Assembly: GCA_023375785.1 (NCBI GenBank)
Contig: SZWC01000029.1
Location: forward strand, 261,426 to 316,455
Length of the DNA stretch: 55,030 bases
DNA from: Penium margaritaceum
Taxonomy: Eukaryota; Streptophyta; Zygnematophyceae; Desmidiales; Peniaceae
Reading direction: 5' to 3'
The notes under the pieces are model-generated. The model ran no database searches. It worked only from the letters and a program-made list of their open reading frames with translations, and was not told the origin of the DNA. Positions within the stretch are counted from its first letter, which is position 1. The number at the start of each line of letters is the position of its first letter. Of the stretch, positions 43,161 through 55,030 are shown one piece after another. The translations under genes were made by a program, and so were the position numbers.

Positions 43161-46100
43161 CCTTGACTCAGTTGGCATGTGCCACTGACCATGACCACAA
43201 AGTTTACCATGTGACTTTAACTTCTACGAATCGTAAAACGAGTCAGCCACGATTGGAGTACCCAATCACAGCCCACATATAATATGCATGACGTTGCAGG
43301 TATAAACAAGGTAAAAAACCGGAGGATTGGCACGGCTATTGTGCGCAATGCCTTGACAAAGTTGGCATGTGGCACTGACCATGACCACAGAGTTTATGAA
43401 GTACATTAAACGGTTATGAATCACAACAAGAGTCGGCCACGGTTAGAGTGTCCAGTCACAGTGCAGATATACTGGACATGACCTTGCAGGTGTAATCAAG
43501 GTAGAATACGTGTGGCTCTGTGTGGCTATTGTGCGCAATGCCTTGACAAAGTTGGCATGTGCCACTGGCCATGACCACAAATTTTACCAAGTGACTTTAA
43601 CTTCTACGAATCATAACACGAGTCAGCCACCGTCGGAGTGTCCAATCACAGTGTAGATGTACTAGGCATGATCTTGCATATGCAAACAAGGCAGAATACT
43701 GGTGGCTCGGTGTGGCTAGTGTGCGCAATTCCTTGACAAAGTTGGCATGTGCCACTAACCATGACCACAAATGTATCCAAGTGCCTTTTAGTTCTATCGA
43801 TCATAACACGAGTCAGCCACGGTCAGAGTGTCCAATCACAGTGCAGATGTACTAGTGATGATCTAGCAGGTAGAAACAAGGTATAATACTGGTGTCTCGG
43901 TGTGGCTATTGTGTGCAATGCCTCGACAAAGTTGGCATGTGCCACTGACAATGACCACAAAGCTTACCAAGTACCTTTAACGGCTATGAATCATAACACG
44001 AGTCAGCTATGGTCAGAGTGTCCAATCATAGTGTAGATATACTGGGCATGACCTTGCAGGTACAAACGAGGTAGAATACTGGTGGATTGGTGTGGATATT
44101 GTGCGCAATGTCTTGACAAAGTTGGCATGTGCCACTGACCATGACCACAAAGTTTACCAAGTGACTTTAACTTCTACGAATCATAACACGAGTCAGCCAC
44201 GGTCGGAATGTCCAATCACAGTGCAGATGTACTAATCATGATCTAGCAGGTAGAAACAAGGTAGAATACTGGTGGCTCGGTGTGGCTATTGTGTGCTATG
44301 CCTCGACAAAGTTGGCATGTGCCACTGACCATGACCACAAAGTTTACCAAGTACCTTATACGGCTATGAATCATAACACGAGTCAGCCATGGTCAGAGTG
44401 TCCAATCACTGCGCAGATATTCTGGGCATGACCTTGCAGGTACAAACAACGTCGAATAAATGGTAGATTGGTGTGGATATTGTGCGTGATGCCTTGACAA
44501 AGTTGGCATGTGCCACTGACCATGACCACAAAGTTTACCAAGTGACTTTAACTTCTACGAATCGTAACACGAGTCAGCCACGGTCAGAGTGCCCAATCAT
44601 AGTTCATATGTACTGGGCATGACCTTGCAAGTATAAACAAGGTAAACACCGGTAGCCTGGCACAGCTGCTGTGCGCAATGCCCCGACAAAGTTGGCATGT
44701 GCCACTGACCATGACCACAAAGTTTACCAAGTACCTTAAACGGCTATGAAGGCATCCAAGTTAACCACGGTCAGAGTGTCCAATCACAGTGCAGGTAAAG
44801 TGGGCATGACCTTGCAGGTATAAACAAGGTAGAATACTGGTAGCTCGGTGTGGCTACTGTGTACAATGCTTTGACAAAGTTGGTATGTGCCACTGACCAT
44901 GACCACAAATGTATCCAAGTGACTTTTACTTCTATTGATCATAACACGTGTCGCCCACGGTCAGAGTGTCCAATCACAGTGCATATGTACTAGGCATGAT
45001 CCTGCAGGTATAAACAAGGTAGAATACTGGTGGCTCGGTGTGGCTATTGTGCGCAATGCCTTGACGAAGCTGGCATGTGCCACTGACCATGACCACAAAG
45101 TTAACCAAGTGACTTCAACTACTACGAATCGTAACACGAGTCAGCCACGGTCAGAGTGCCCAATCACAGCGTACATCTAATATGCATGACCTTTCAAGTA
45201 TAAACAAGGTAAAAAACCGGTGGCTTGGCACGGCTATTGTGCGCAATATCTTAACAAAGTTGGCATGTGCCACTAACCATGACCACAAAGTTTACCAAGT
45301 ACCTTAAACGGCTTTGAATCATATCACGAGTCAGCCACGGTCTGAGTGTCCAATCACAGTGCAGATGTAATGGACATGACCTTACAGGTATGAATAAGGT
45401 AGAATACTGGTGGCTCGTTGTGGCTATTGTGCACAATACCTTGACAAAATTGGCATGTGCCACTGACCATGACCACAAATGTATCCAAGTGACTTTTACT
45501 TCCATGAACCATAACACGAGTCAGCCATGGCCAGAGTGTCCAATCACAGTTCACATGTACTAGGCATGACCTTGTAGGTATAAAGAAGGTAGAATACTGG
45601 TGGCTTGGCACGGCTATTGTGCGCAATGCCTTGACAAAGTTGGCATGTGCCACTGACCATGACCACAAATATTACCAAGTACCTTAAACGGCTATGAATC
45701 ATAGCAGGAGTCAGCCACTGTCAGAGTGTCCAATCACAGCGCACATCTAATATGCATGATATTGCAGGTATAATCAAGGTAAAAGCCCTGTGGCTTGGCA
45801 CGGCTATTGTGCGCAATGCCCTGACAAAGTTGGCATGTGCCACTGACCATGACCACAACGTTTGCCAATTACCTTAAACGGCTATGAATCAAAACACGAG
45901 TTGGCCATGGTGAGAGTGTCCAATCATAGTGCAGATGTACTAGGCATGAACTTGCATGTACAAACAAGGAAGAATACTTGTAGATCGGTGTGGCTATTGT
46001 GCGCAATTCCTTGACAAAGTTGGCATGTGCCACTGACCATGACCACAAAGTTTACCAAGTGACTTAAACGGCTATGAATCATAACACGAGTCAGCCACAG

Positions 46101-46472
46101 TCAGAGTGTCCAATCACAGTGCAGATATACTGGGCACGACGTTACAGGTATAAACAAGGTAGAATACTGGTGGCTCGGTATGGCTATAGTGCGCAATGCC
46201 TTGACAAAGTTGGCATGTGCCACTGACCATTACCACAGATGTATCCAAGTGAACTTTACTTCTATTGATCATAACACGAGTCATCCATGGTCAGAGTGTC
46301 CAATCACAGTGCAGATGTAATAGGCATGATCTCTTAGGTGCAAACAAGGTAGAATTCTGGTGGCTCGGCGTGGCTATTGTGCGCAATGCCTTGACAAAGT
46401 TGGCATGTGCCACTGACCATGACCACAAATGTATCCAAGTGACTTTTACTTCTATTGTTCATAACACGAGTC

Positions 46473-46505
46473 AGCCACGGTCAGAGTGATTGGACACTCT
46501 TAACG
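46473..46505. other. Right inversion junction
   Basis: CACGGTCAGAGT is followed directly by GATTGGACACTCTTAACGTG. The array changes back from - to +. The breakpoint is in the same part of the monomer as the left junction. Confidence 0.9.
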
Positions 46506-46667
46506 TGGCTGACTCGTGTACTGATTCGTAGAAGTTAAAGTCACTTGGTAAACGTTTTGGTCATGGTCAGTGGCACATGCCAACTTTGTCAAGGAATTGC
46601 GTACAATAGCCACCCCAAGCCACCAGTATTCTACCTTGTTTACACCTGCAAGATGATGCCTAGTACA

Positions 46668-46685
46668 TCTGCAATGTTATGATCA
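46668..46685 (+). other. Short monomer, internal deletion
   Basis: ACATCTGCAATG passes straight to TTATGATCAATAG. About 40 bases holding GTGATTGGACACTCTGACC are missing, about 180 bp from the right inversion junction. Confidence 0.65.
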
Positions 46686-49600
46686 ATAGAAGCAAAAGTC
46701 ACTTTGATAAATTTGTGGTCATGGTCAGTGGCAACTGCCAACTTTGTCAGGGTATTGCACACAACAGCAACAACGAGCCACCAGAATTCTACATTGTTTA
46801 TACCTGCAAGGTCATACCCAGTATATCTGCACTGTGATTGGACACTCTGACCGTGGCTGACTCAAGTTATGATTCGTACAAGTTAAAGTCACTTGGTAAG
46901 CGTTCTGGTCATGGTCAGTGGCACATGTCAACTTTGTCAAGGCATTACGCACAATAGCCGCACAGAGACACCAGTATTGTACCTTTTTTGGAGCTGCAAG
47001 ATCATGCCTAGGATATATACACTGTGATTGGACACTCTGACCATGGCTGACTTGTGTTATGATCAATAGAAGTAAAAGTCACTTGGATACATTTGTGGTC
47101 ATCGTCAGTGGCACGTGCCAACATTGTCAAGGCATTCAGCGCAATAGCCACACCAAGACACCAGTATTCTACCTTGTTTGTACCTGCAAGATCATGCCTA
47201 GTACATCTGCACTGTGATTGGACACTCTGACCGTGGCTGACTCGTATTATGATCAATAGAAGTAAAAGTCTCTTGGATACATTTGTGGTCATGGTCAGTG
47301 GCACATGACAGCTTTGTCAGAGCATTGTGCACAATAGCTACACCGAGCCACCAGTATTCTACCTTGTTTGCACCTGTAAGATCATGCCTAGTGCATCTGC
47401 ACTGTGATTGGACACTCTGACCGTGGCTGACTCATGTTATGATCAGTAGAACTAAAAGTCACTTGGATACATTTGTGGTCATGGTCAGTGGCACATGCCA
47501 ACTTTGTCAAGGCATTGCGCACAATAGCCACACTGAGACGCCAGTATTGTACCTTGTTTGGACCTGTAAGATCATGCCTAGTATATCTGCACTGTGATAG
47601 GACACTGTGATCGTGGCTGACTCCTGTTATGATCAATAGAGGTAAAAGTCACTTGGATACATTTGTGGTCATGGTCAGTGGCACGTGCCAACATTGTCAA
47701 GGCATTGCGCACAATAGCCACACTGAGACACAAGTATTCTGCCTTGTATGTACCTGCAAGATCATGCCTAGTAAACATGCACTGTGATTGGACACTCTGA
47801 CCGTGGCTGACTCGTATTATGATCAATAGAAGTAAACGTCACGTGGATACATTTGTGGTCATGGTCAGTGGCACATGCCAACTTTGTCAAGGCATTGTGC
47901 ACAATAGCCACACCGAGCCACCAGTATTCTACTTTGTTTGCACCTGCAAGATCATGCCTAGTACATCTGCACTGTGATTGGACACTCTGACCGTGGCTGA
48001 CTCGTGTTATGATCAATAGACGTAAAAGTCACTTGGATACATTTGTGGTCATGGTCAGTGGCACATGCTAACTTTGTCAAGGCATTGTGCACAATAGCCA
48101 TACCGAGCCACTAGTGTCTTACATTGTTGTACATGTAACGTCATGCCCAGTATATCTGCACTATGATTTGATACTCTGACCGTGGCTGACGCGTGTTATG
48201 ATACGTAGAAGTTAAAGTCACCTGGTAAACTTTGTGGTCATGGTCAGTGGCACATGCCAACTTTGTCAAGGCATTGCGCACACTAGCCACAACATGTCAC
48301 CAGTATTGTACCTTGTTTGTACTATAAGATAATGCCTAGTACATCTGCACTGTGATTAGACACTCTAATTGTGGCTGACTCGTATTATGATCAATAGAAG
48401 TTAAAGTCACTTGGATACATTTGTGGTCATGGATAGTGGGACATGCCAATTTTGTCAAGGCATTGCACGCAATAGCCACACCGAGCCACCAGTATTGTAC
48501 CTTCTTTCCACCTGCAAGATTATGCCTAGTACATCTGCACTGTTATTGGACACTCTGACTGTGGCTGACTTGTGTTATGATCAATAGAAGTAAAAGTCAA
48601 ATATATACACTTGTGGTCAAGGTCAATGGCACATGCCAACTTTGTCAAGGCATTGCGCACAATAGCCACACCGAGCCACCAGTATTCTACCTTGTTTGTA
48701 CCTGCAAGATCATGCCTAGTACATCTGCACTGTGATTGGACACTCTGACTGTGGCTGACTCCTATAATGATCAATAGAAGTAAAACTCAGTTGGATACAT
48801 TTGTGGTCATGGTCAGTGGGACATGCCAACTTTTTCAAGGCATTGTGCACAATAGCCACACCAAGCCACCAGTATTCTACCTTGTTTGCACCTGCAAGAT
48901 CATGCCTAGTACATCTGCACTGTGATTGGACACTCTGACCGTGGCTGACTTGTGTTATGATTCATAGATGTTTAAGGTGCTTGGTAAGCTTTGTGGTCAT
49001 GGTCAGTGGCACATGCCAATTTTGTCAAGGCATTGTGTACAATAGCCATGCCAAGCCACCGGTTGTTTACCGTGTTTATACCTGCAAGGTCATGCATGTT
49101 TGATGTGCAGTGTGATCGGGTACTCTGACCGTGGCTGACTCGTGTTATGATTCGTAGAAGTTAAAGTCACTTGGTAAACTTTGTGGCCATGGTCAGTGGC
49201 ACATGCCAACTTTGTCAAGGCATTGTGCACAATAGCCACACTGGGCCACCAGTATTGTACCTTGTTTACACCTTCAAGATCACGCCTAGTACATCTGCAC
49301 TATGATTGGACACACTGACCATGGCTGACTCGTATTATGATCAATCGAAGTATAAGTCACTTGCATACATTTGTGGTCATGGTCAGTGGCGCATGCCAAA
49401 TTTGTGAAGGCATTGTGCACAATAGCCACACCGAGCCACCAATATTCTACCTTGTTTGCACCTGCAAGATCATGCCTGGTACATCTACACTGTGATTGGA
49501 CACTCTGACCGTGGCTTACTTGTGTTATGATCAATAGAAGTAAAAGTCAAATCGATACATTTGTGGTCATGGTTAGTGGCACATGCCAACTTTGTCAAGG

Positions 49601-50041
49601 CATTACGCACAATAGCCACACCAAGCCATCAATATTCTATCTTGTTTGCACCTGCAAGATCATGCCTAGTACATATGCACTGTGATTGGACACTCTGACT
49701 GTGGCTGACTCGTGTTATGATCAATAGAAGTAAAAGTCAGTTGGATACATTTTGTGGTCATGGTCAGTGGCACATGCGAACGTTTTCAAGGCATTGTGCA
49801 GAATAGCCACACTGTGCCACCAGTATTCTACCTTGTTTGCACTTGCAAGATCATGCCTAGTACATGTGCACTGTTATTGGACACTCTGACCGTGGCTGAC
49901 TTGTGTTATGACTCATAAACGTTTAAGGTACTTGGTAAACTTTGTGGTCATGGTCAGTGACACATGCCATCTTTGTCAAGGCATTGCGTACAATAGCCGT
50001 GCCAAGCCACCGGGTTTTTACCTTGCTTACACCAGCAAGGT

Positions 50042-51114
50042 CATGCATATTAGATGTGTACTGCGATTGGGTACTCTGACCGTGGCTGACTCGTGCTATG
50101 ATTTGTAGAAGGTAAAGTCACTTGGTAAACTTTGTGGTCATGGTCTGTGGCACATGCCAACTTTTGCAAGGCATTGCGCACAACAGCCACACCTAGCCAC
50201 CAGTATTCTACCTTGTTTGAACCTGCAAGATCATGCCTAGTACATCTGCACTGTTATTGGACACTCTTACTGTGGCTGACTCGTGTTGTGATCACTATAA
50301 GTAAAAGTCACTTGGATATATTTGTGGTCATGGTCAGTGGCACATGCCAGTTTTGTCAAGGCATTGTTCACAATATGCACACCAAGTCGCCAGTATTCTA
50401 CATTTTTAATACCTGAAAGGTCATGCCCATTATATCTGCACTGTGACTGGACACTCTGACCGTGGCTGACTCGTGTTATGATTCATAGCCGTTTCAGGTA
50501 CTTGGTAAACGTTTCGGTCATGGTCAGTGGCACATGCCAACTTTGTCAAGGCATTGTGCACAATACCCGTGCCAAACNCATGCATATTAGATGTGTACTG
50601 CGATTGGGTACTCTGACCGTGGCTGACTCGTGCTATGATTTGTAGAAGGTAAAGTCACTTGGTAAACTTTGTGGTCATGGTCTGTGGCACATGCCAACTT
50701 TTGCAAGGCATTGCGCACAACAGCCACACCTAGCCACCAGTATTCTACCTTGTTTGAACCTGCAAGATCATGCCTAGTACATCTGCACTGTTATTGGACA
50801 CTCTTACCGTGGCTGACTCGTGTTATGATCACTATAAGTAAAAGTCACTTGGATATATTTGTGGTCATGGTCAGTGGCACATGCCAGTTTTGTCAAGGCA
50901 TTGTGCACAATAGGCACACCAAGTCACCAGTATTCTACATTTTTTATACCTGAAAGGTCATGCCCATTATATCTGCACTGTGACTGGACACTCTGACCGT
51001 GGCTGACTCGTGTTATGATTCATAGCTGTTTAAGGTACTTGGTAAGCTTTGTGGTCATGGTCAGTGGCACATGCCAACATTGTCAAGGCATTGCGCACAA
51101 TAGCCGTGCCAAGA
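50042..51114 (+). repeat. 536-bp direct duplication abutting an N (50578)
   Basis: 50042-50577 recurs at 50579-51114 with few differences, sharing rare variants (GTGTACTGCGATTGGGTAC, GGTCTGTGGCACATGCC, CTTTTGCAAGG). The first copy stops exactly at the n and the second begins right after it. This is most likely an unmerged contig overlap, so about 2.8 monomers here are probably counted twice. Confidence 0.82.
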
Positions 51115-51315
51115 CACCCTGTTACTTTGTTTATACCTGCAAGGACATGCATATTAGATGTGCACTGTGATTGGGCACTCTGACCGTGGCTGACTCGTGT
51201 TAGGATTCGTAGAAGTCAAAGTCACTTTGTGAACTTTGTGGTCATGGTCAGTGGCACATGCCAACTTTGTCAAGGCATTGCGCACAATAGCCACACCGAG
51301 CCACCATTATTCTGC

Positions 51316-51365
51316 AAGATGTACTAGGCATGATCTTGCAGGTACAAACAAGGTAGAATACTGGT
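51316..51365 (-). repeat. 50-bp inverted satellite piece
   Basis: After CCACCATTATTCTGC the sequence is the reverse complement of the next part of the monomer (AGATGTACTAGGCATGATCT...ACAAGGTAGAATACTGGTG). The + orientation then resumes at CTTGGATACATTTGTGG. About 85 bases of the normal unit are missing at its right edge. Confidence 0.85.
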
Positions 51366-54300
51366 GTCTTGGATACATTTGTGGTCATGGTCAGTGGCAC
51401 ATGCCAACTTTGTCAAGGCATTGCGCACAATAGCCACACCAAGCCACCAGTATTCTACCTTGTTTGTACCTGCAAGATCATGCCTAGTTTATCTGCAATG
51501 TGATTGGAAACTCTGACCGTGGCTGACTCGTGTTATGATCAATAGAAGTAAAAGTCACTTGGATACATTTGTTATCATGGTCAGTGGCACATGCCAACTT
51601 TGTCAAGGCATTTCGTACAATAGCCACACCGAGCCACCAGTATTCTATCCTGTCTGTACCTGCAAGGTCATGCCCAGTATATCTGCACTGTGATTGGACA
51701 CTCTGACCGTGGCTCACTCGTGTTATGATTCATAGCCGTTTAAGGTACTTGGTGAACTTTGTGGTCATGGACAGTGGCACATGCCAACTTTGTCTAGGCA
51801 TTGCGCACAATAGCCACACCGAGCCACCAGTATTCTACCTTTTTTATACCTGTAAGGTTATATTTAGTATATATACACTGTGACTGGACACTCTGGCCTG
51901 GATGACTCATTTAGTTCAATAGATGTAAATGTCACTTAGATACACTTGTGGTCATGTTTAGTGGCACATGCCAACTTAGTCAGGGCCTTGCGCATAATAG
52001 CCACACCGAGCCACCAGTATTCTACCTTGTTTGTACCTGCAAGATCATGCCTAGTACATCTGCACTCCGATCGGACAGTATGTCCATGGCTGACTCCTCT
52101 TATGATCAATAGAAGTAAAAGTCACTTGGATACATTTGTGGTCATGGGCAGTGGCACATGCCAACTTTGTCAAGGCATTGCGCACAATAGCCACACCGAG
52201 CCACCCGTATTCTACCTTGTTTATACCTGCAAGTTCATGCCCAGTATATCTGCACTATTATTGGACATTCTGACCGTGGATGACTCGTGTTATGATTCAT
52301 AGCCGTTTAAGGTACTAGGTACACTTTGTATTCATGGTCAGTGGCACATGCCAACTTTGTCAATGCATTGCGCACAATAAACGTGCCAAGCCACCGGGTT
52401 TTTACCTTGTTTATACCTGCAATGTCATGCATATTAGATGTGCGCTGTGATTGGGCACTTTGCCCATGGCTTACTCGTGTTAGGATTCTTAGAAGTTTAA
52501 GGTACTAGGTAAACTTTGTGGTCATGGTCAGTGGCTCATGTCAACTTTATCAAGGCATTGCGCACAATAGCCACACCGAGCCACCAGTATTGTACCTTGT
52601 TTACACCTGCAGGATTATGCCTAGTACATCTGCACTGTGATTGGACACTCTGACCATGGCTGACTCGTGTTATGATTCGTAGAAGTTAAAGTCACTTGGT
52701 AAACGTTGTGGTCATGGTCAGTGGCACATGCCAACTTTGTCAAGGCATTGTGCACAATAGCCTCACCGCGCCACCAGTAATCTACCTTGTTTGCACTTGC
52801 AAGATCATGCCTAGTACATCTGCACTGTGAATGGACACTCTGACCGTGGCTGACTCGTTTTATGATCAAATGAATTAAAAGTCACTTTGATATATTTGTG
52901 GTCATGGTCAGTGGCAGATTCCAACTTTGTCAAGGCATTGCGCACAATGACCACACCGAGCCACCAGTATAAAACCTTGTTTGTACCTGCAAGGTCATCT
53001 CCAGTATATCTACACTGTGATTGGACACTCTGACCGTGGCTGACTCGTATTGTGATCAATATAAGTAAAAGTCACTTGGATACATGTGTGGTAGTGGTCA
53101 GTGGCTCATGCCAACTTTGTCAAGGCATTGTGCACAATAGCCACACCAAGCCACTAGTATTATACCTTGTTTGCACCTGTAAGATCATGCCTAGTACATC
53201 TGCACTATGATTGGACACTCTGACCGTGGCTGACTCGTGTTATGTTCAATAGAAGTAAAAGTCATTTGGATACATTTGTGGTCATGGTCAGTGGCACATG
53301 TCAAATTTGTCAAGGCATTGCGCACAATAGCCACACCAATCCACCAGTATTCTACCTTGTTTGTACCTGCAAGATCATGCCCACTATATCTGCACTGTGA
53401 TTGGACACTCTGACGGTGGCTGACTCGTGTTATGATTCATAGCCGTTTAAGGTACTTGGTAAACTTTGTGGTCATGGTCAGTGGCACATGCCAACTTTGT
53501 CAAGGAATTGCGCACAATAGCCGTGCCAAGCCACCGGTTTTACCTTGTCTATACCTGTAAGGTCAGGCATACTAGATGTGCACTGTGATTGGTTACTCTG
53601 ACCGTGGCTGCCTCGTGTGATGATTCGTAGAAGTTAAAGTCACTTGGTAAGCTTTGTGGTCATGGTCAGTGGCACATGCCAACTTTGTCAAGGCATTGGG
53701 CACAATTGCCAAACTGAGCCACCAGTATTCTACCTTGTTTATACATGCAAAACCATGATTAGTACATCTGCACTCTGATTGGACACTCTGACCGTGGCTG
53801 ACTCGTGTTATGATCAATAGAAGTTAAAGTCACCTGGATATATTTGTCGTCATGGTCAGTGGCACATGCCAACTTTGTCAAGGCATTGCGCACAATAGCC
53901 ACACTTAGCCACCAGTACTCTACCTTGATTATACCTGCAAGGTCATGCCCAGTATACCTACAGTGTGATTGGACAGTCTGACCGTGGCTGACTTGTGTTA
54001 TGATCCATATCCGTCTAAGGTACGTGGTAAACGTTGTGGTCATGGTCAGTGGCACATGGCAACTTTGTCAAGGCATTGCGCACAATAGCCACACTGAGCC
54101 ACCAGTATTCTACCTTGTTTGTACCTGCAAGGTCATGCCCAGGTTATCTGAACTGTGATTGGACACTCTGACCGTGGCTGACTCCTGTTATGATTCATAG
54201 CCGTTTAAGGTACTTGGTAACCTTTCTGGTCATGGTCAGTGGCACATGCCACCTTTGTCAAGGCATTGTGCACAGTAGCCGTGCCAAGCCTCCGGGTTTT

Positions 54301-55030
54301 TACGTTGTTTATACCTGCAAGGTCATGCATATTAGATGTGCACTATGAGTGGACACTCTGACTGTGGCTGACTCGTGTTATGATCAATAGAAGAAAATGT
54401 CACTTGGATACATTTGTGGACATGGTCAGTGGCACATGCCATTTTTGTCAAGGCATTGCGCACACTAGTCGTGCCAAGCCACCAGCTTCTTACCTTTGTT
54501 TATACCTGCAAGGTCATGCATATTAGATGTGCACTGTGATTGGACACTCTGGCTGTGGCTGACTCGTGTTATGATTCACAGCCGTTTGAGGCACTTGGTA
54601 AACTTTGTGGTCATGGTCAGTGGCACATGCCAACTTTGTGAAGGCATTGCGCACAATAGACGTGCGAATCCACCGATTTTTTACCTTGTTTATACCCGTA
54701 AGGTCATGCGTAGTACATCTGAACTGTGATTGGGCACTCTGACCGTGGCTGACTCGTGTTATGATTCATAGCCATTTAAGGTACTTGGTAAACTTTGTGG
54801 TCATGGTCAGTGGCACATGCCGACTTTGTCATGGCATTGCACACAATAGCCACACCGAGCCACCAGTATTCTACCTTGTTTGTACCTGCAAGGTCATGCC
54901 CAGTATATCTGCACTGTGTTTGGACACTCTGACCGTGGCTGACTGGTGTTACAATCAATAGAAGTAAAAGTCACTTGGATACATTTGTGGTCATGGTCAG
55001 TGGCACATGCCAACTTTGTCAAGGCATTGC

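Larger units (their letters stand above)
35966..46488 (-). repeat. 190-bp satellite array, block 6 (inverted)
   Basis: About 55 monomers of the same subfamily I units on the opposite strand (GCATGTGCCACTGACCATGA on +). A, B and C classes are present, so this is the array flipped rather than a different repeat. It is interrupted by an 18-N gap at 37628-37645 and an n at 42855. No gene or transposon is seen. Confidence 0.97.
46489..55030 (+). repeat. 190-bp satellite array, block 7
   Basis: About 45 monomers, + orientation, subfamily I with A, B and C tails. Around 47.0-49.7 kb A-type units follow one another with few B or C, a locally different order. It is interrupted by an n at 50578 and a small inverted piece at 51316. 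No gene or transposon is seen, and the array runs off the end of the window. Confidence 0.97.

Noticed and set aside
1521..55030. Many 60-110-codon open frames on both strands with similar peptides (for example NALTKLACATDHDHK), suggesting a repeated small-protein family
   Set aside because: They follow the 190-bp monomer, start and stop wherever the repeat allows, occur on both strands at once and change frame each unit because 190 is not a multiple of 3. No start context or codon bias supports translation.
1..55030. tRNA, rRNA or 5S gene as the origin of the satellite
   Set aside because: No tRNA cloverleaf, A/B box pair in proper spacing, or 5S-like stretch was recognised in the monomer. 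A search with a covariance model would be decisive.

Overview
The window is a eukaryotic, plant-type satellite-DNA locus with no recognisable host gene. About three quarters of it (roughly 41 of 55 kb) is one tandem repeat with a 190-bp monomer. The rest is transposable elements lying in or between the repeats. The three LTR elements with a readable primer-binding site all carry the initiator-tRNA-Met type TGGTATCAGA, which is common in plant Ty1/copia elements. The DNA transposon is a BED-finger/DUF659 hAT type, also common in plants. A streptophyte with a repeat-rich genome (plant or charophyte alga) is the best guess, but no species can be named from this sequence.

Layout. 1-7885: satellite, + orientation, in clear three-monomer (570-bp) higher-order units. 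7886-16441: transposon island, holding a minus-strand copia element (5' LTR 11737-12209, broken pol 8019-11651, 3' LTR cut to 73 bp) next to a plus-strand hAT element whose transposase lies at 12731-15996 and whose right end is at 16441. 16442-19334: satellite, second subfamily. 19335-23256: LTR element with two LTRs, a primer-binding site and a 5-bp target duplication, but no recognisable pol. 23257-24182: satellite. 24183-25764: half of a minus-strand LTR element (5' LTR plus partial interior). 25765-27447: satellite. 27448-27560: LTR fragment cut at an N. 27562-35965: satellite, +. 35966-46488: the same satellite inverted. 46489-55030: satellite, + again.

There is no gene network here. The transposon genes are all broken. 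The copia pol has three in-frame stops, two frameshifts and a lost zinc-binding Cys. The hAT gene has stops, a T-run frameshift and two duplicated stretches that abut single Ns. Those Ns (12699, 14875, 50578, with less tidy cases at 30479 and 42855) look like contig ends that overlap but were never merged, so local copy numbers there should not be trusted.

The most interesting signals are structural. They are a 10.5-kb inverted satellite block whose two edges fall in the same ~18-bp window of the monomer, a 570-bp trimeric higher-order repeat, a change of satellite subfamily exactly at a broken monomer, confinement of all transposons to one subfamily domain and its edge, and a ~3-kb duplicated satellite block. 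These fit an ageing centromere-like or heterochromatic array, which is inference. I found no sign of a new protein-coding system.
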